A model generated the notes under the pieces. It was not told the origin of the DNA. It saw nothing but the letters and a program-made list of their open reading frames with translations, and made no database searches. The position numbers were made by a program, and so were the translations under genes. Below are positions 24,786 to 33,583 of a stretch of DNA of 64,000 bases, one piece after another; within the stretch, counting starts at the first letter, position 1; each line of letters begins with the position of its first letter. Origin of the DNA: Paenibacillus lupini (GTDB taxonomy: Bacteria; Bacillota; Bacilli; Paenibacillales; Paenibacillaceae); contig NZ_JAASRW010000003.1 in the NCBI RefSeq assembly GCF_011761355.1, positions 62,001-126,000 of the forward strand, read 5' to 3'.

Positions 24786-26297
24786 TTAATGATGCTGCCG
24801 GAATTCGCTCGGCGAGACTTGGAAGTGTTTTTTAAACACGCTCGAGAAATAGGTGGAGTCGTCGAACCCTACGGTCTGGCAGATCTCCGAGATCTTCATA
24901 TCGGTATTGCGCAGCAGCACCTGTGCCTTCTGCAGCTTCAGCCTGGTGACGTAGCCGGTGAACGTCTCGCCGGTTTCTTTCTTGAACAATGTACTTAAGT
25001 AACTAGGGTTCAGATGGATACATTCGGCTACCTGCTTGATCGACAGGTCGTTGTCTAAATAATGCTCTTCAATATAGTCAATCGCTTGCTGGATACTGTT
25101 CACGTATGGGTTAGCCTGCTGCTTCCACCGCTCGAGCCGGGCTGTAAAATCGCGACAGGTATCCTTGAACCAGTTCCGCAACTCGCCGTTATTATGAAGC
25201 TGATCGATCATCTGCAGCAGCACCTCCACCGGTTTGCTTTGATGGGAGAACAGCCCGAGTACCTCGGAGATTTGATCGAGCGCAAGGGTATGGTTAATCA
25301 CATTAAGCTTACCTTCAGTAAGATGAAGAATACCTACTTGCTGACCCACCTTCTCGAAATAATCCTGCAGCGCAAGATGGTCGCCGGAGATAATTAATGA
25401 CATTACTTCATTTTTCACGGCTTCCACTGCTTGATGTTTGTTGCTCTTGCCCTCAGGCTGCGGAATTCCCGTTGGCAGTGTAAGATGCTCGCAGTAGTCC
25501 GTGTAAACAGACATTAATTGAGGGATATTCGAGCTTGTCCCAAGCAGAATACTATCGATCTCAATTCCGAGATACTCCCGAACGGCAATCGCTGCATTTT
25601 CACGCCAAGATTCGGTTGTGTGCTCAGAGGAGGACAGCGATAAGATAAACTGGTCTTCCTTCAGAATGAGCAGCTTGGCATCCGCATCCTCGCTCAAAGC
25701 CAGCTCCAAAATAATATTATAGATCCCGTATTGCAGTACATACAGATCGTCAGCCCGGTAGTTTTTCGCTGCAGGGAAGTAATCCGTTATCGTAATCAGC
25801 CACAACTGGCTGCTTTGGAACAGTTGAATGAAATGAGATGCCAGCTCCTGATTCCTCTGATACTTGAGCAAAATTGAACGGAGCAGATGCTCCTTGGTGG
25901 CCTGCTGCTCCTTGCGTTTCACTCTCAACCTCTTAAATGCACTGTCCAGAATACCCGAAATGTCTTCATCTGAGCAGGGCTTTAACAAGAAGTCCATCGC
26001 ACCGTACCGAATAGCAGATTGCGCATATTGAAAGTCTTGAAAGCCAGTGATGATAATGAACAGAATATCGAGGTTATGCCTGTGAATACGCTCCGCCAGC
26101 TCAATTCCGTTCATAACCGGCATATGAATATCCATCAGAATAAGGTCAGGCTTTAGCTCCACGGCTTTATTCCAGCCTTCTTCTCCGGTCTCCGCTTCCC
26201 CAATCACGGTCCAGTTCGCCATACTTTGGCTGATAAAAAACTTCAGTCCCTCACGAAAATTAGGCTGATCCTCGACAATTAAGACGGTTCCCTTCAT
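24786..26297 (-). CDS. YesN-type response regulator (REC + AraC helix-turn-helix)
   Basis: A 503-residue response regulator. The receiver domain (1-125) has the phospho-acceptor D56 in LILMDIHMPVMNG and the acidic pocket E9-D10. A long middle region of about 270 residues follows. The C-terminal AraC-type DNA-binding domain (about 400-503) contains AIDYIEEHYLDNDLSIKQVA and ICQTVGFDDSTYFSSVFKKH. It overlaps the kinase gene by four bases (ATGA), so the two are co-translated. Such pairs usually control a neighbouring sugar ABC operon; here the divergent 28210-31710 operon is the obvious target. Confidence 0.94.
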   Translation of the reverse strand: MKGTVLIVEDQPNFREGLKFFISQSMANWTVIGEAETGEEGWNKAVELKPDLILMDIHMPVMNGIELAERIHRHNLDILFIIITGFQDFQYAQSAIRYGAMDFLLKPCSDEDISGILDSAFKRLRVKRKEQQATKEHLLRSILLKYQRNQELASHFIQLFQSSQLWLITITDYFPAAKNYRADDLYVLQYGIYNIILELALSEDADAKLLILKEDQFILSLSSSEHTTESWRENAAIAVREYLGIEIDSILLGTSSNIPQLMSVYTDYCEHLTLPTGIPQPEGKSNKHQAVEAVKNEVMSLIISGDHLALQDYFEKVGQQVGILHLTEGKLNVINHTLALDQISEVLGLFSHQSKPVEVLLQMIDQLHNNGELRNWFKDTCRDFTARLERWKQQANPYVNSIQQAIDYIEEHYLDNDLSIKQVAECIHLNPSYLSTLFKKETGETFTGYVTRLKLQKAQVLLRNTDMKISEICQTVGFDDSTYFSSVFKKHFQVSPSEFRQHH

Positions 26298-28075
26298 ACG
26301 AATCCCCCCTTACTACTGATCGGTAAAATGTAACTAACAGTTGTTCCGCTATCCACCTCACTTACGAACTGAAGGCCGTAAGGTGCCCCGTACACAAGCA
26401 GGATCCGCCGCACCGCGTTATGAATGCCCAAATGATTGCCATGAACGTCCCGTTCACTGGCCGCTAATTTGCGCAGCATCTCGGGTTCAATACCTCTGCC
26501 GTTATCCGTTATATCTACTCTCAGATGAGCCTGCTCCTGATAAGCATGGATTCGCAGCAGCTTCTTGTCCGCTTTTGTTTTATTGGCAAAGGCGTGGACA
26601 AAGACATTCTCGACCGCTGGCTGTAGAACCAGTCTTTGAATCTCCGTCGACAGCAGATGCTCGTCCGTCTGAATATCCAGCTCCAGCTCGGGATGGAACA
26701 GCTCCATCTGAATCTTAATATAGCTCCGAAGCTGCTCAAGCTCCTCCCGTAATGTGCTTGTCTGCTCGATAGGCTTCAAGGAATATTGCAGGATTTTGGA
26801 CAGCGACTGGATGATGCCAGCTGTGTCCTTCACATTCTGGAGATATAGCTTCCAGTAGATTTCGTTCAATATATTATATAGAAAATGCGGATTCAACTGC
26901 GCCTGAATCGCCCTCAGCTCGGCTTCCTTCTCCCGCAGCTGCTTCAGCAGCACCTCATCAATCAGCTTCTGAATATGGTCGGCCATATCGTTAAACGACT
27001 CTCCGAGAAAGGCAAGTTCATCCTTGGAGCGAACTTCAACGCGGGCGTTCATGTGACCTGAACGGAGCCGCCTCATCCCGGACACCAGATTGCCCAGAGG
27101 ACGAAGTAACCTGGTACTGGTGAGCGTCAGAAGCAGACTAGTCAGCAGAATACTGAACAGGCCGGATATGGCGATCGTCTTCAATATATCTGCGTTCCGC
27201 TTGTCCAGCGCATCGAGCCCTAAGCCGCTGATCAGCTTGAAGATACCGGAATCGGAAATGTTTTTCACAAACAGATAGTTGCCTTGATCGGTAGCTTGAA
27301 CAACAGAAACCTGCTCATCCACGTCGTGTTGCAGCGGAATGGCTTCGGGCTTTGGCTCGGCCTCAGTATCATCCTGATTCTGCTCGCTAAACAAAAGGCG
27401 GTCCTTTCGGTCAAGCAGATAGACAATGCTGTCATCTTGTCCAATATCGTCGATCACCTCGGAGAAAAAACCTTCGTCCAGCACCAACACTAGTGTCCCG
27501 TACGTTTGCTGGAAGGTACTTTTCATTTGGCGTGCCGCTATAATCATGTTCCTGTAACCGCTTGGATCCGCTGTGCTCGGAAGCTTCAACCTGAACCAGG
27601 TCAACGCCCCGTTCGTCCCAGCCAGCTCTTGATTAATGAGGCTGCGAGTAGGCTGATCCAGCATCGACACAGCTCCGAAATTCGCATTATAATAGCTTTC
27701 GCCGCGCAGATTGTAGATGAACATCGCACGGACATGGGGTGCATCCAGCTTGGCCTGCGAGACCATTTCATACATAAGCTGAAGCTGTTCGACTTTATCT
27801 TCGTTTTTCAAGGAATTCGTCAGGATGGACACAACGGTAGGATGGAAGACGATAGACTGCGAGACGCGCTCCACCTCGCGAATATTCTGATTGATTCGCT
27901 GAAGCGCCTGCTTGTTATTTTGCAGAAATTGGCTTCGGATTTCCTCTCGGAACATCTTCTGATTGGACCGGTATACGATAATTCCGGTAATAGAGGAAGT
28001 GAGAATAACGATGAGCGACAAACTGAGAATAAGCTTTACGACAAGACTTCGGGTTTGGAAAGGTAAGTTGAACAT
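26294..28075 (-). CDS. YesM-type sensor histidine kinase
   Basis: A 593-residue membrane kinase. It has one N-terminal membrane segment (13-35), an extracellular dCache-like sensor (about 36-290) and a second membrane segment (about 295-318). A HAMP domain follows (RLLRPLGNLVSGMRRLRSGH). The His_kinase motif AIQAQLNPHFLYNILNEIYW carries the phosphorylated histidine, and the ATPase domain shows QPAVENVFVHA (N-box) and DNGRGI (G1). It is the partner of the YesN-type regulator encoded just downstream and is divergent from the sugar ABC operon. The signal is likely an extracellular saccharide or the loaded binding protein; this is inference from the family. Confidence 0.94.
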   Translation of the reverse strand: MFNLPFQTRSLVVKLILSLSLIVILTSSITGIIVYRSNQKMFREEIRSQFLQNNKQALQRINQNIREVERVSQSIVFHPTVVSILTNSLKNEDKVEQLQLMYEMVSQAKLDAPHVRAMFIYNLRGESYYNANFGAVSMLDQPTRSLINQELAGTNGALTWFRLKLPSTADPSGYRNMIIAARQMKSTFQQTYGTLVLVLDEGFFSEVIDDIGQDDSIVYLLDRKDRLLFSEQNQDDTEAEPKPEAIPLQHDVDEQVSVVQATDQGNYLFVKNISDSGIFKLISGLGLDALDKRNADILKTIAISGLFSILLTSLLLTLTSTRLLRPLGNLVSGMRRLRSGHMNARVEVRSKDELAFLGESFNDMADHIQKLIDEVLLKQLREKEAELRAIQAQLNPHFLYNILNEIYWKLYLQNVKDTAGIIQSLSKILQYSLKPIEQTSTLREELEQLRSYIKIQMELFHPELELDIQTDEHLLSTEIQRLVLQPAVENVFVHAFANKTKADKKLLRIHAYQEQAHLRVDITDNGRGIEPEMLRKLAASERDVHGNHLGIHNAVRRILLVYGAPYGLQFVSEVDSGTTVSYILPISSKGGFV

Positions 28076-28148
28076 AGATGTCGTCCTCCGTTAACACAAG
28101 ATCTAATTTAAACAAAGGTTCCTCTAATTAAAGTTAAAGAAGTGCATT

Positions 28149-28164
28149 TTGTAAACGGATACAC
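28149..28164 (+). promoter_or_regulatory. cre-like CcpA site upstream of the sugar ABC operon
   Basis: TTGTAAACGGATACAC matches the cre pattern WTGNAANCGNWNNCAW except at the last base. It lies 46-61 bases before the first permease gene. Confidence 0.55.
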
Positions 28165-28209
28165 TAGTTACAGGTCAAAGGTTAACAGAAACTCGAAAGG
28201 AGGGAAAAC

Positions 28210-29109
28210 ATGAAATCAGCATCTAAGTTCAAAAAAAATGTGCCTCTTCTGTTGATGTTCGCTCCGGCACTTGCATATTACTTGATTTTTAGATACTTGC
28301 CAATAGGAGGGCTGATCATCTCCTTTGAGAACTACAACTTCTTTGATGGGGTGTTCCACAGTCCTTGGGTAGGCTTTAAAAACTTCGAAATGCTATTCAG
28401 CAATGATAAAACGCTTCGGATTATATGGAATACACTTTGGCTGAGCGTGCTCAATCTGGTGGTAGGGTTCCCGGTACCGATTGTCCTGGCACTCATGATT
28501 AATAGCGTTAGACGTACATGGTATAAAAAATTCGTCCAGACAGTCGTTTATCTGCCCCATTTCTTCTCCTGGGTTATCGTAGGCGGCATGGTCATCACAC
28601 TGTTCTCGATGGAATCCAGCTTCCTGAACCATTGGATTGAAGACAAATACGGCGAACCGTATCCGTTCCTGTACAAAACCCTCTCCTGGGTCACGATCTT
28701 TGTAGGCTCCGGTGTATGGAAGGAGATGGGCTTCAGCACCATTATTTATCTGGCAGCTCTTACATCCATTTCTCCAGCACTTTATGAAGCGGCTTCGATT
28801 GACGGGGCAAGCAAATGGAAACAAACCTGGAATGTTACGCTGCCAGGAATTAGAGGCACAATCATCTTAGTGCTAATTCTCTCCATGGGACGAGTCTTAG
28901 AGGTTGGTTTCGATCAAATCTACAACCTTCGTAACGCAATGGTATCCGATATTTCGGAGGTTATTAGTACTTATATTTATACACTTGGTATTCAGGGTGG
29001 ACAGTTCAGCCTGACAACGGCGCTAGGCCTGTTCGAATCGGTTGTAGCCTTTATTCTTATTTTGGCCGCAAATCTGTTGGCTAAGAAGTTCGATAACAAT
29101 TTGTTCTGA
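28210..29109 (+). CDS. Sugar ABC transporter permease, LplB type
   Basis: A 299-residue permease with six membrane segments. The N-terminus APALAYYLIFRYLPIGGLII and the contact loop EAASIDGASKWKQTWNVTLP are standard for the LplB/MalF-like proteins that accompany YesM/YesN systems. AAGGAGGG lies seven bases before the ATG. It is the first gene of a permease-permease-binding protein operon with no ATPase gene. Such systems normally borrow a shared MsmX-like ATPase from elsewhere. Confidence 0.93.
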   Translation: MKSASKFKKNVPLLLMFAPALAYYLIFRYLPIGGLIISFENYNFFDGVFHSPWVGFKNFEMLFSNDKTLRIIWNTLWLSVLNLVVGFPVPIVLALMINSVRRTWYKKFVQTVVYLPHFFSWVIVGGMVITLFSMESSFLNHWIEDKYGEPYPFLYKTLSWVTIFVGSGVWKEMGFSTIIYLAALTSISPALYEAASIDGASKWKQTWNVTLPGIRGTIILVLILSMGRVLEVGFDQIYNLRNAMVSDISEVISTYIYTLGIQGGQFSLTTALGLFESVVAFILILAANLLAKKFDNNLF

Positions 29110-29120
29110 GGTGAGCGAGG

Positions 29121-29993
29121 ATGAGAGAATCTACTGGAGATAAAATAACAAGAATAGGGATTTCGGTTCTCCTGCTGCTCATTTCGATCTCGTGTCTAGC
29201 ACCGGTGATCAACATTCTGTCCATATCCTTCAGCGGCAAGCAGGCCGTTGAGTCAGGCAAAGTATTGCTCTGGCCCATCGATGTCACGCTACAGAGCTAT
29301 TCGGCTCTTTTTGAAGGAACGCGGGTGCTGGCCTCACTTTGGAACGGGGTTGTTATGACAGTTGGCGGCGTCATCATCTCGATGGTCTTTACCATCTGTG
29401 CGGCTTATCCGCTGTCGAAGGGCTATTTCTACGGCAGAAGAACCTTTACGCTGATGCTGCTGTTCACGATGGTCTTCACCGGCGGCTTAATTCCTACTTA
29501 TCTGGTTGTGAAGAGCCTCGGTCTGATAGACTCGTATTGGTCGATTTGGATGCCAGGGGCGGTCAGCACGTATAATATGCTCATTATGCGTTCTTACTTT
29601 GAAGGCATTGAACCGGAGATTGAAGAGGCGGCACGAATTGACGGCTGCAAGGAAATGACTTTGCTGTTCAGGATTATTCTTCCTTTATCCATGCCGGTCA
29701 TTGCAACACTAGTCCTGTTCTATGGCGTAGGCTATTGGAACAATTTCATGAACGTACTCATTTATATCAACTCGACCGAAAAATATACAATTACCGTTCT
29801 TATTCAGCAGATGATTGCAAGTCAGTCCTTGCTGACCGAATCGCTTGCGAATGATACGACTGCTCTGGCACTTGTGCCTGAAGGAATCAAGTCGGCTGGT
29901 ATCATTGTACTGATTCTGCCAATGGTTCTAATCTATCCGTTCTTGCAGAAGTATTTTGTAAAAGGTGTCATGCTTGGGTCTGTGAAAGGTTAA
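29121..29993 (+). CDS. Sugar ABC transporter permease, YtcP/MalG type
   Basis: A 290-residue permease with six membrane segments. Features include SCLAPVINILSISFSGKQAV, AYPLSKGYFYGRRTF and the contact loop EEAARIDGCKEMTLLFRIIL. It ends YPFLQKYFVKGVMLGSVKG, the diagnostic YtcP C-terminus. It lies 11 bases after the LplB-type gene, with GAGGTGAGCGAGG as its ribosome-binding region. Confidence 0.93.
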   Translation: MRESTGDKITRIGISVLLLLISISCLAPVINILSISFSGKQAVESGKVLLWPIDVTLQSYSALFEGTRVLASLWNGVVMTVGGVIISMVFTICAAYPLSKGYFYGRRTFTLMLLFTMVFTGGLIPTYLVVKSLGLIDSYWSIWMPGAVSTYNMLIMRSYFEGIEPEIEEAARIDGCKEMTLLFRIILPLSMPVIATLVLFYGVGYWNNFMNVLIYINSTEKYTITVLIQQMIASQSLLTESLANDTTALALVPEGIKSAGIIVLILPMVLIYPFLQKYFVKGVMLGSVKG

Positions 29994-30024
29994 CTTTACA
30001 TTATGGCGATGGGGGAATAGATAT

Positions 30025-31710
30025 ATGGTAAAGATGACGAAGAGAAATGCTTTAATAGCAGGTACATCGTTAACACTGCTTGCGGTTCTGGCAGCTTGCG
30101 GAAATAATGACAATACGAATAACAGTGCACAGTCCGGCGACAGTGGCAGCGGTAAAAAGCCAACGATCAGCGCAACGGTCTACGACCGTGGATTGATTGC
30201 AGCGTCCGAAGGCACGATGGAGAAAAACCGCTGGACCAAGTGGATTAACGAGAACGGTCCAACGAATGTGAAATTTACGGCTGTTCCACGGACAGAGTCA
30301 AAGCAAAAGCTGAATACACTGTTTGCATCCGGCAGTGCACCGGATCTGATCTTCGAATTCGACCCAAATATTAAGAACCCGCTATATGATCAGAAGCAGC
30401 TGATGCCGCTGGACGATATGATCAACCAATACAGCACGACTTACAAGAAGCTTCTGGAGGACAATCCGGCTCTGAAATCAGCAGCTACCAAGTCGGACGG
30501 GAAGATGTATGAGTTCGGCAAGTTAAATGAAGCAATTCCGCAAAATGTTATCGTTATTCGCCAGGACTGGCTGGACAAGCTGAAATTAACAACTCCGAAA
30601 ACAACCGAGGAGCTGTATCAGGTGGCGAAGGCATTCGCTGAGCAGGACCCGGATGGCAATGGCCAAAAGGATACGTATGGTTTGAATATCGGCCCAGGTA
30701 TTACGGATATTTTCGGCGGAACTGGCATGAATAACTCCTATGTAGACGAAAGCGGTAAGCTGGTGCGTACATGGGATAACTTCGAGCAATACATTGCTTT
30801 CGCTAAACAACTGTATGATGAAGGAATTATTGATAAAGACTTTATTACCGACAACAACGGAGCAAAGGCTCGCCAGGACTTCCTGAACGGGAAGACAGGC
30901 ATCTATTTCGTACAGGCAAACACGAATATGTGGAACCGTCTGTGGATTACGGATTATGCGACGTTGAAGGCAAACGTACCAAGAGCAGATCTTGAGATTG
31001 TACCAAATCCAAAATCTCCGCTTGGCCAGTACACAGTCTGGATTAACAATCCGGTGCAGCTGACAGCGGTTGTGAATCGCAATGCTAAGGATCCGAAAGC
31101 GATTATGGAATATGTCGACTTCCTGTCAACACCTGAGACTGGCAGAACGCTGACGAACGGCATTGAGGGCGAGCATTGGCAAGCAGGGGCAACCGGCTGT
31201 CCGAATCCAATTGATCAAGAGAAGAACAAGACGGAACTGGGCTACCTGGGTCAAGACTATAATATGATCTTCTCTGTTGTAAGCGGCGGCAAATGTTCGT
31301 TCATCGCAAGCAGCTTTAATCCGGATAAGCCGGATGAGAAGCTCGCGAAGGATAAGTTCAAGGAAAACATGGAAATTCTCTATAACATGATTGATCAAGG
31401 TGCCAAGTTCCCTGGCCTGACACACGTAGAGCATTTGCCTACTGTTCCGCAAGACCTGCTGGTGGACCAACAGAATGCGACTACTGAGATTGGCAACCTC
31501 ACCACGAAAGCAATTGTAAGCGGCGCAAGCTATACACCTGAAAAGGCTATAACCGAGATGCAAGGTCTTTGGAAGAAATACAATGGTGAGAAGATTGATG
31601 CGTTCTACCAAGAATGGTATACCGCGAATAAAGATACCGTGCTGATGCCGGATGATATTTTCCAGATCGTGAAGGATCAGAAGACAATTCAAGAAGATAT
31701 CTTGAAATAG
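30025..31710 (+). CDS. Extracellular sugar-binding lipoprotein, LplA type
   Basis: A 561-residue family 1 solute-binding protein with lipobox LAAC (C25) and an N/S/G-rich linker. The body has SKQKLNTLFASGSAPDLIFE and the calcium-binding-like loop DPDGNGQKDTYGLNIG (DxDxNxxxDxxG) often seen in these proteins. The centre LPTVPQDLL and the end FQIVKDQKTIQEDILK fit the LplA group. No glycoside hydrolase lies next to the operon, so the sugar is unknown. The true start may be the second ATG, three codons on. Confidence 0.93.
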   Translation: MVKMTKRNALIAGTSLTLLAVLAACGNNDNTNNSAQSGDSGSGKKPTISATVYDRGLIAASEGTMEKNRWTKWINENGPTNVKFTAVPRTESKQKLNTLFASGSAPDLIFEFDPNIKNPLYDQKQLMPLDDMINQYSTTYKKLLEDNPALKSAATKSDGKMYEFGKLNEAIPQNVIVIRQDWLDKLKLTTPKTTEELYQVAKAFAEQDPDGNGQKDTYGLNIGPGITDIFGGTGMNNSYVDESGKLVRTWDNFEQYIAFAKQLYDEGIIDKDFITDNNGAKARQDFLNGKTGIYFVQANTNMWNRLWITDYATLKANVPRADLEIVPNPKSPLGQYTVWINNPVQLTAVVNRNAKDPKAIMEYVDFLSTPETGRTLTNGIEGEHWQAGATGCPNPIDQEKNKTELGYLGQDYNMIFSVVSGGKCSFIASSFNPDKPDEKLAKDKFKENMEILYNMIDQGAKFPGLTHVEHLPTVPQDLLVDQQNATTEIGNLTTKAIVSGASYTPEKAITEMQGLWKKYNGEKIDAFYQEWYTANKDTVLMPDDIFQIVKDQKTIQEDILK

Positions 31711-31724
31711 GAAAGTGTGAAAAC

Positions 31725-31770
31725 AAACAGCCCCCGGGGAGCGTGATGCTCTCCGGGGGCTGTTTAGTTT
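31725..31770 (+). terminator. Terminator of the sugar ABC operon
   Basis: Arms AAACAGCCCCCGG(GG)AGC and GCT(CT)CCGGGGGCTGTTT, followed by AGTTTAATG. Confidence 0.8.
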
Positions 31771-31819
31771 AATGCTTTAAATCGTACAACGCGGACATCT
31801 AACCACTTAAACAAGGCAG

Positions 31820-32012
31820 TTACGTTGGATTTCCTCCACTAAAAATAAGCCAAAAAGGAGAGGAGGCGCGGTGCTACGTTGGATTCGATCCAGTAAAAAT
31901 GGCTGAGAAGAGCCATGTCGGACGAAATAAACTGATTATCTTGTACACAATCCAACGTAACCCAAGCCGCTGGTCAAATATTCCGCATTTGGCTGCACAT
32001 AATCCAACGTAG
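31820..32012. repeat. TACGTTGGAT intergenic repeat, four copies
   Basis: Two forward copies (31820-31846 and 31874-31900), each ending in TAAAAAT, then two inverted copies (31941-31960 and 31993-32012). The forward and inverted pairs could fold into one large stem-loop. They fill the gap between the sugar operon terminator and the SRPBCC gene. Confidence 0.85.
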
Positions 32013-32045
32013 CCCAAGCTGCCGAACGCTCACACCCTAATCACC

Positions 32046-32465
32046 TTAAGCAACGACCTTTTCAAGCTCGCCGCACCATTTGCTCCAGCCATATTTAGCC
32101 CCATTAACGGCCTGAACATTAGCGAATCCGGTTTGTTCGAGGTGAAGATTGATCTTGCCGTCTCCCAGATCCTGCAGCGTCCAGGTAACGGTGTGCTTCA
32201 TACCTCCGCTGTTCCATGTGTAGGATATCTGGTTAGGTGCGTCCACCGTAAGCACCTCGCCGTCAATAATGCCATCCCAATACTCCGATGGTTGCGTACG
32301 GAATTGAAAATGGTATCCGACCTCGGGCTTGAAGTTATTTTCCATCGCTTCGCCGGTATGGATGTTGGCCACCCACTTGCCAAGCTTGCTTGAATCGGTC
32401 AAGGCAGACCACAGCTTCTCGATTGATGTTTTGTATTGAAAATCCAGGGATAAGGCTAAACTCAT
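32046..32465 (-). CDS. SRPBCC / AHSA1-like domain protein
   Basis: A 139-residue single-domain protein of the START/Bet v1 helix-grip fold: ALSLDFQYKTSIEKLWSALT at the start, GEVLTVDAPNQISYTWNSGG in the middle, TVTWTLQDLGDGKINLHLEQ and a C-terminal helix W..WCGELEK. Family members bind hydrophobic ligands or act with ArsR regulators in small operons. It is the third gene of the DoxX-ArsR-SRPBCC unit. TAGGAGGAA precedes the ATG, and a decayed 5' UTR repeat lies upstream of that. Confidence 0.9.
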   Translation of the reverse strand: MSLALSLDFQYKTSIEKLWSALTDSSKLGKWVANIHTGEAMENNFKPEVGYHFQFRTQPSEYWDGIIDGEVLTVDAPNQISYTWNSGGMKHTVTWTLQDLGDGKINLHLEQTGFANVQAVNGAKYGWSKWCGELEKVVA

Positions 32466-32487
32466 TGTACTTCCTCCTATAAATAGT

Positions 32488-32520
32488 TATGAAAGAATAA
32501 GTAGCTTCGTAAGCATACGC
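32488..32520 (-). repeat. Decayed single copy of the 5' UTR repeat
   Basis: Read toward the SRPBCC gene, TATGCTTACGAAGCTACTT followed by ATTCTTTCATAAC resembles the repeat unit at 16495. The first hairpin is intact but the second is degraded, and it sits just upstream of the SRPBCC ribosome-binding site. It ends at the stop of the ArsR gene. Confidence 0.55.
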
Positions 32521-32837
32521 TACTCTAATAGCTCGTTCAAGCGTTTCATATTCGTACTCCAGGACTTGCTGTAGAAAGCTACCCAATCTTGAATTTCTTT
32601 GATAGGGGAGGCGTTAAGCCTGAATCGCGTTTCTCTGCCGACTTTTCTGTCCGTCACCAGCCCGGCCTCCTTAAGAATGGCCAAATGCTTGGATACCGCT
32701 GTCCGGCCTATCGGAAACTGTGCTGTGATTACGTGCAGCGGTATCTCTTCCGTCTCTGCTAATAGTCGAATCAGCTGGCGCCGGGTGGGATCTGCAATGG
32801 CGTCAAATACATCCCGAAGCGGATTTTCCTCATTCAC
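32520..32837 (-). CDS. ArsR-family transcriptional repressor
   Basis: A 105-residue winged-helix regulator: VFDAIADPTRRQLIRLLAET, recognition part GRTAVSKHLAILKEAGLVTD, wing RKVGRETRFRLN. It lacks the CxC metal site of true arsenic sensors, and belongs to the group found beside AHSA1/SRPBCC and DoxX genes. It starts at GTG 32837, ten bases after AAGGAGGTG. It probably binds the paired palindromes upstream of the operon (33344-33397) and represses its own operon; that is inferred. Confidence 0.92.
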   Translation of the reverse strand: MNEENPLRDVFDAIADPTRRQLIRLLAETEEIPLHVITAQFPIGRTAVSKHLAILKEAGLVTDRKVGRETRFRLNASPIKEIQDWVAFYSKSWSTNMKRLNELLE

Positions 32838-32854
32838 GCAAGTTCATCACCTCC

Positions 32855-33277
32855 TTAAAGCTTGCGGCTCTCCGGACGCAGCGCCCACGAGGCGATATTA
32901 AGAGCAGCGTAGAAGAGCGGAAGGATAACATTAAACCCGCCATCGCCGTAATCGTGATCAAGCAGGTGAGAGAAAGCTGCGCCCGTCATGAGGAAGAAGA
33001 TTCCGGCGTGGGTCCATTCTTTCAGCCGCGGAAATCGCGGCGCGAGAATAGCAATCACTCCCAGCAGCTTCCAAATCCCTAGAATTTGCATGATGTATAA
33101 GGGGTAACCCAGATTCGTGACAAGATCCACATTACCTCCTAATTCCATCAACTGCCCGAGACCACTTAACGTAAGAGCTCCCGCGAGTAGTGCTGTTACT
33201 GACCAATAGGCAATCTTCTTTCCTTGGGGCGTGGCGTTAACTTTTGCGGTTGTTACCGCTGCGATTGTTTTGCTCAT
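32855..33277 (-). CDS. DoxX-family membrane protein
   Basis: A 140-residue protein with four membrane segments. KIAYWSVTALLAGALTLSGL opens the domain, then GYPLYIMQILGIWKLLGVIA, the family core, LKEWTHAGIFFLMTGAAFSH and a fourth segment before ALRPESRKL. ATG at 33277 follows GAGGAGG. The open frame continues 37 codons upstream but would cross the promoter and operator. It is the first gene of the operon with ArsR and SRPBCC. Role unknown. Confidence 0.88.
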   Translation of the reverse strand: MSKTIAAVTTAKVNATPQGKKIAYWSVTALLAGALTLSGLGQLMELGGNVDLVTNLGYPLYIMQILGIWKLLGVIAILAPRFPRLKEWTHAGIFFLMTGAAFSHLLDHDYGDGGFNVILPLFYAALNIASWALRPESRKL

Positions 33278-33343
33278 TTTTGTTTCCTCCTCGAAATGGG
33301 CTTTAAGTTTATGCAAGCTGCATGAGTGACTGATTTTTAATCC

Positions 33344-33403
33344 GACACCATTTGGTGTCTGTTTACGATTTTTAGTATATGACACCATTCGGTGTCATGT
33401 CAA
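33344..33403 (-). promoter_or_regulatory. Promoter with two palindromic operators for the DoxX-ArsR operon
   Basis: Two near-identical palindromes, GACACCATTTGGTGTC (33344-33359) and TGACACCATTCGGTGTCA (33380-33397), have centres about 37 bp apart. On the reverse strand the second exactly fills the 18-bp spacer between TTGACA (33403-33398) and TATACT (33379-33374). Repressor bound there would block RNA polymerase directly. The likely binder is the ArsR protein of this operon. Confidence 0.8.
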
Positions 33404-33509
33404 CGGCGTTTTGAATATAATTTGTAAAAAATTCTAGGGGGGTATTGTTAGAGGGGGGGTTCGCGGATTCGCTCTGGGGCACGAATGACTGCTTTGCATG
33501 CAAATAAAC

Positions 33510-33548
33510 GCAAAAACGGAAGGGAACCAGGTTCCCTTCCGTTTTTGC
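33510..33548. terminator. Strong terminator downstream of the SLH protein gene
   Basis: A 19-bp perfect stem (33510-33528 and 33530-33548) with CAAAAAC and GTTTTTG at its ends. It acts mainly on the reverse strand for the 33584-35248 gene. Confidence 0.8.
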
Positions 33549-33583
33549 TGAAGCTCCGAATCGCCGTGAATCGGAATTACAGC

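Noticed and set aside
33344..33397. Two GACACC palindromes considered as transposon ends
   Set aside because: They are only 37 bp apart and fit a promoter spacer exactly, so an operator pair is the better reading.
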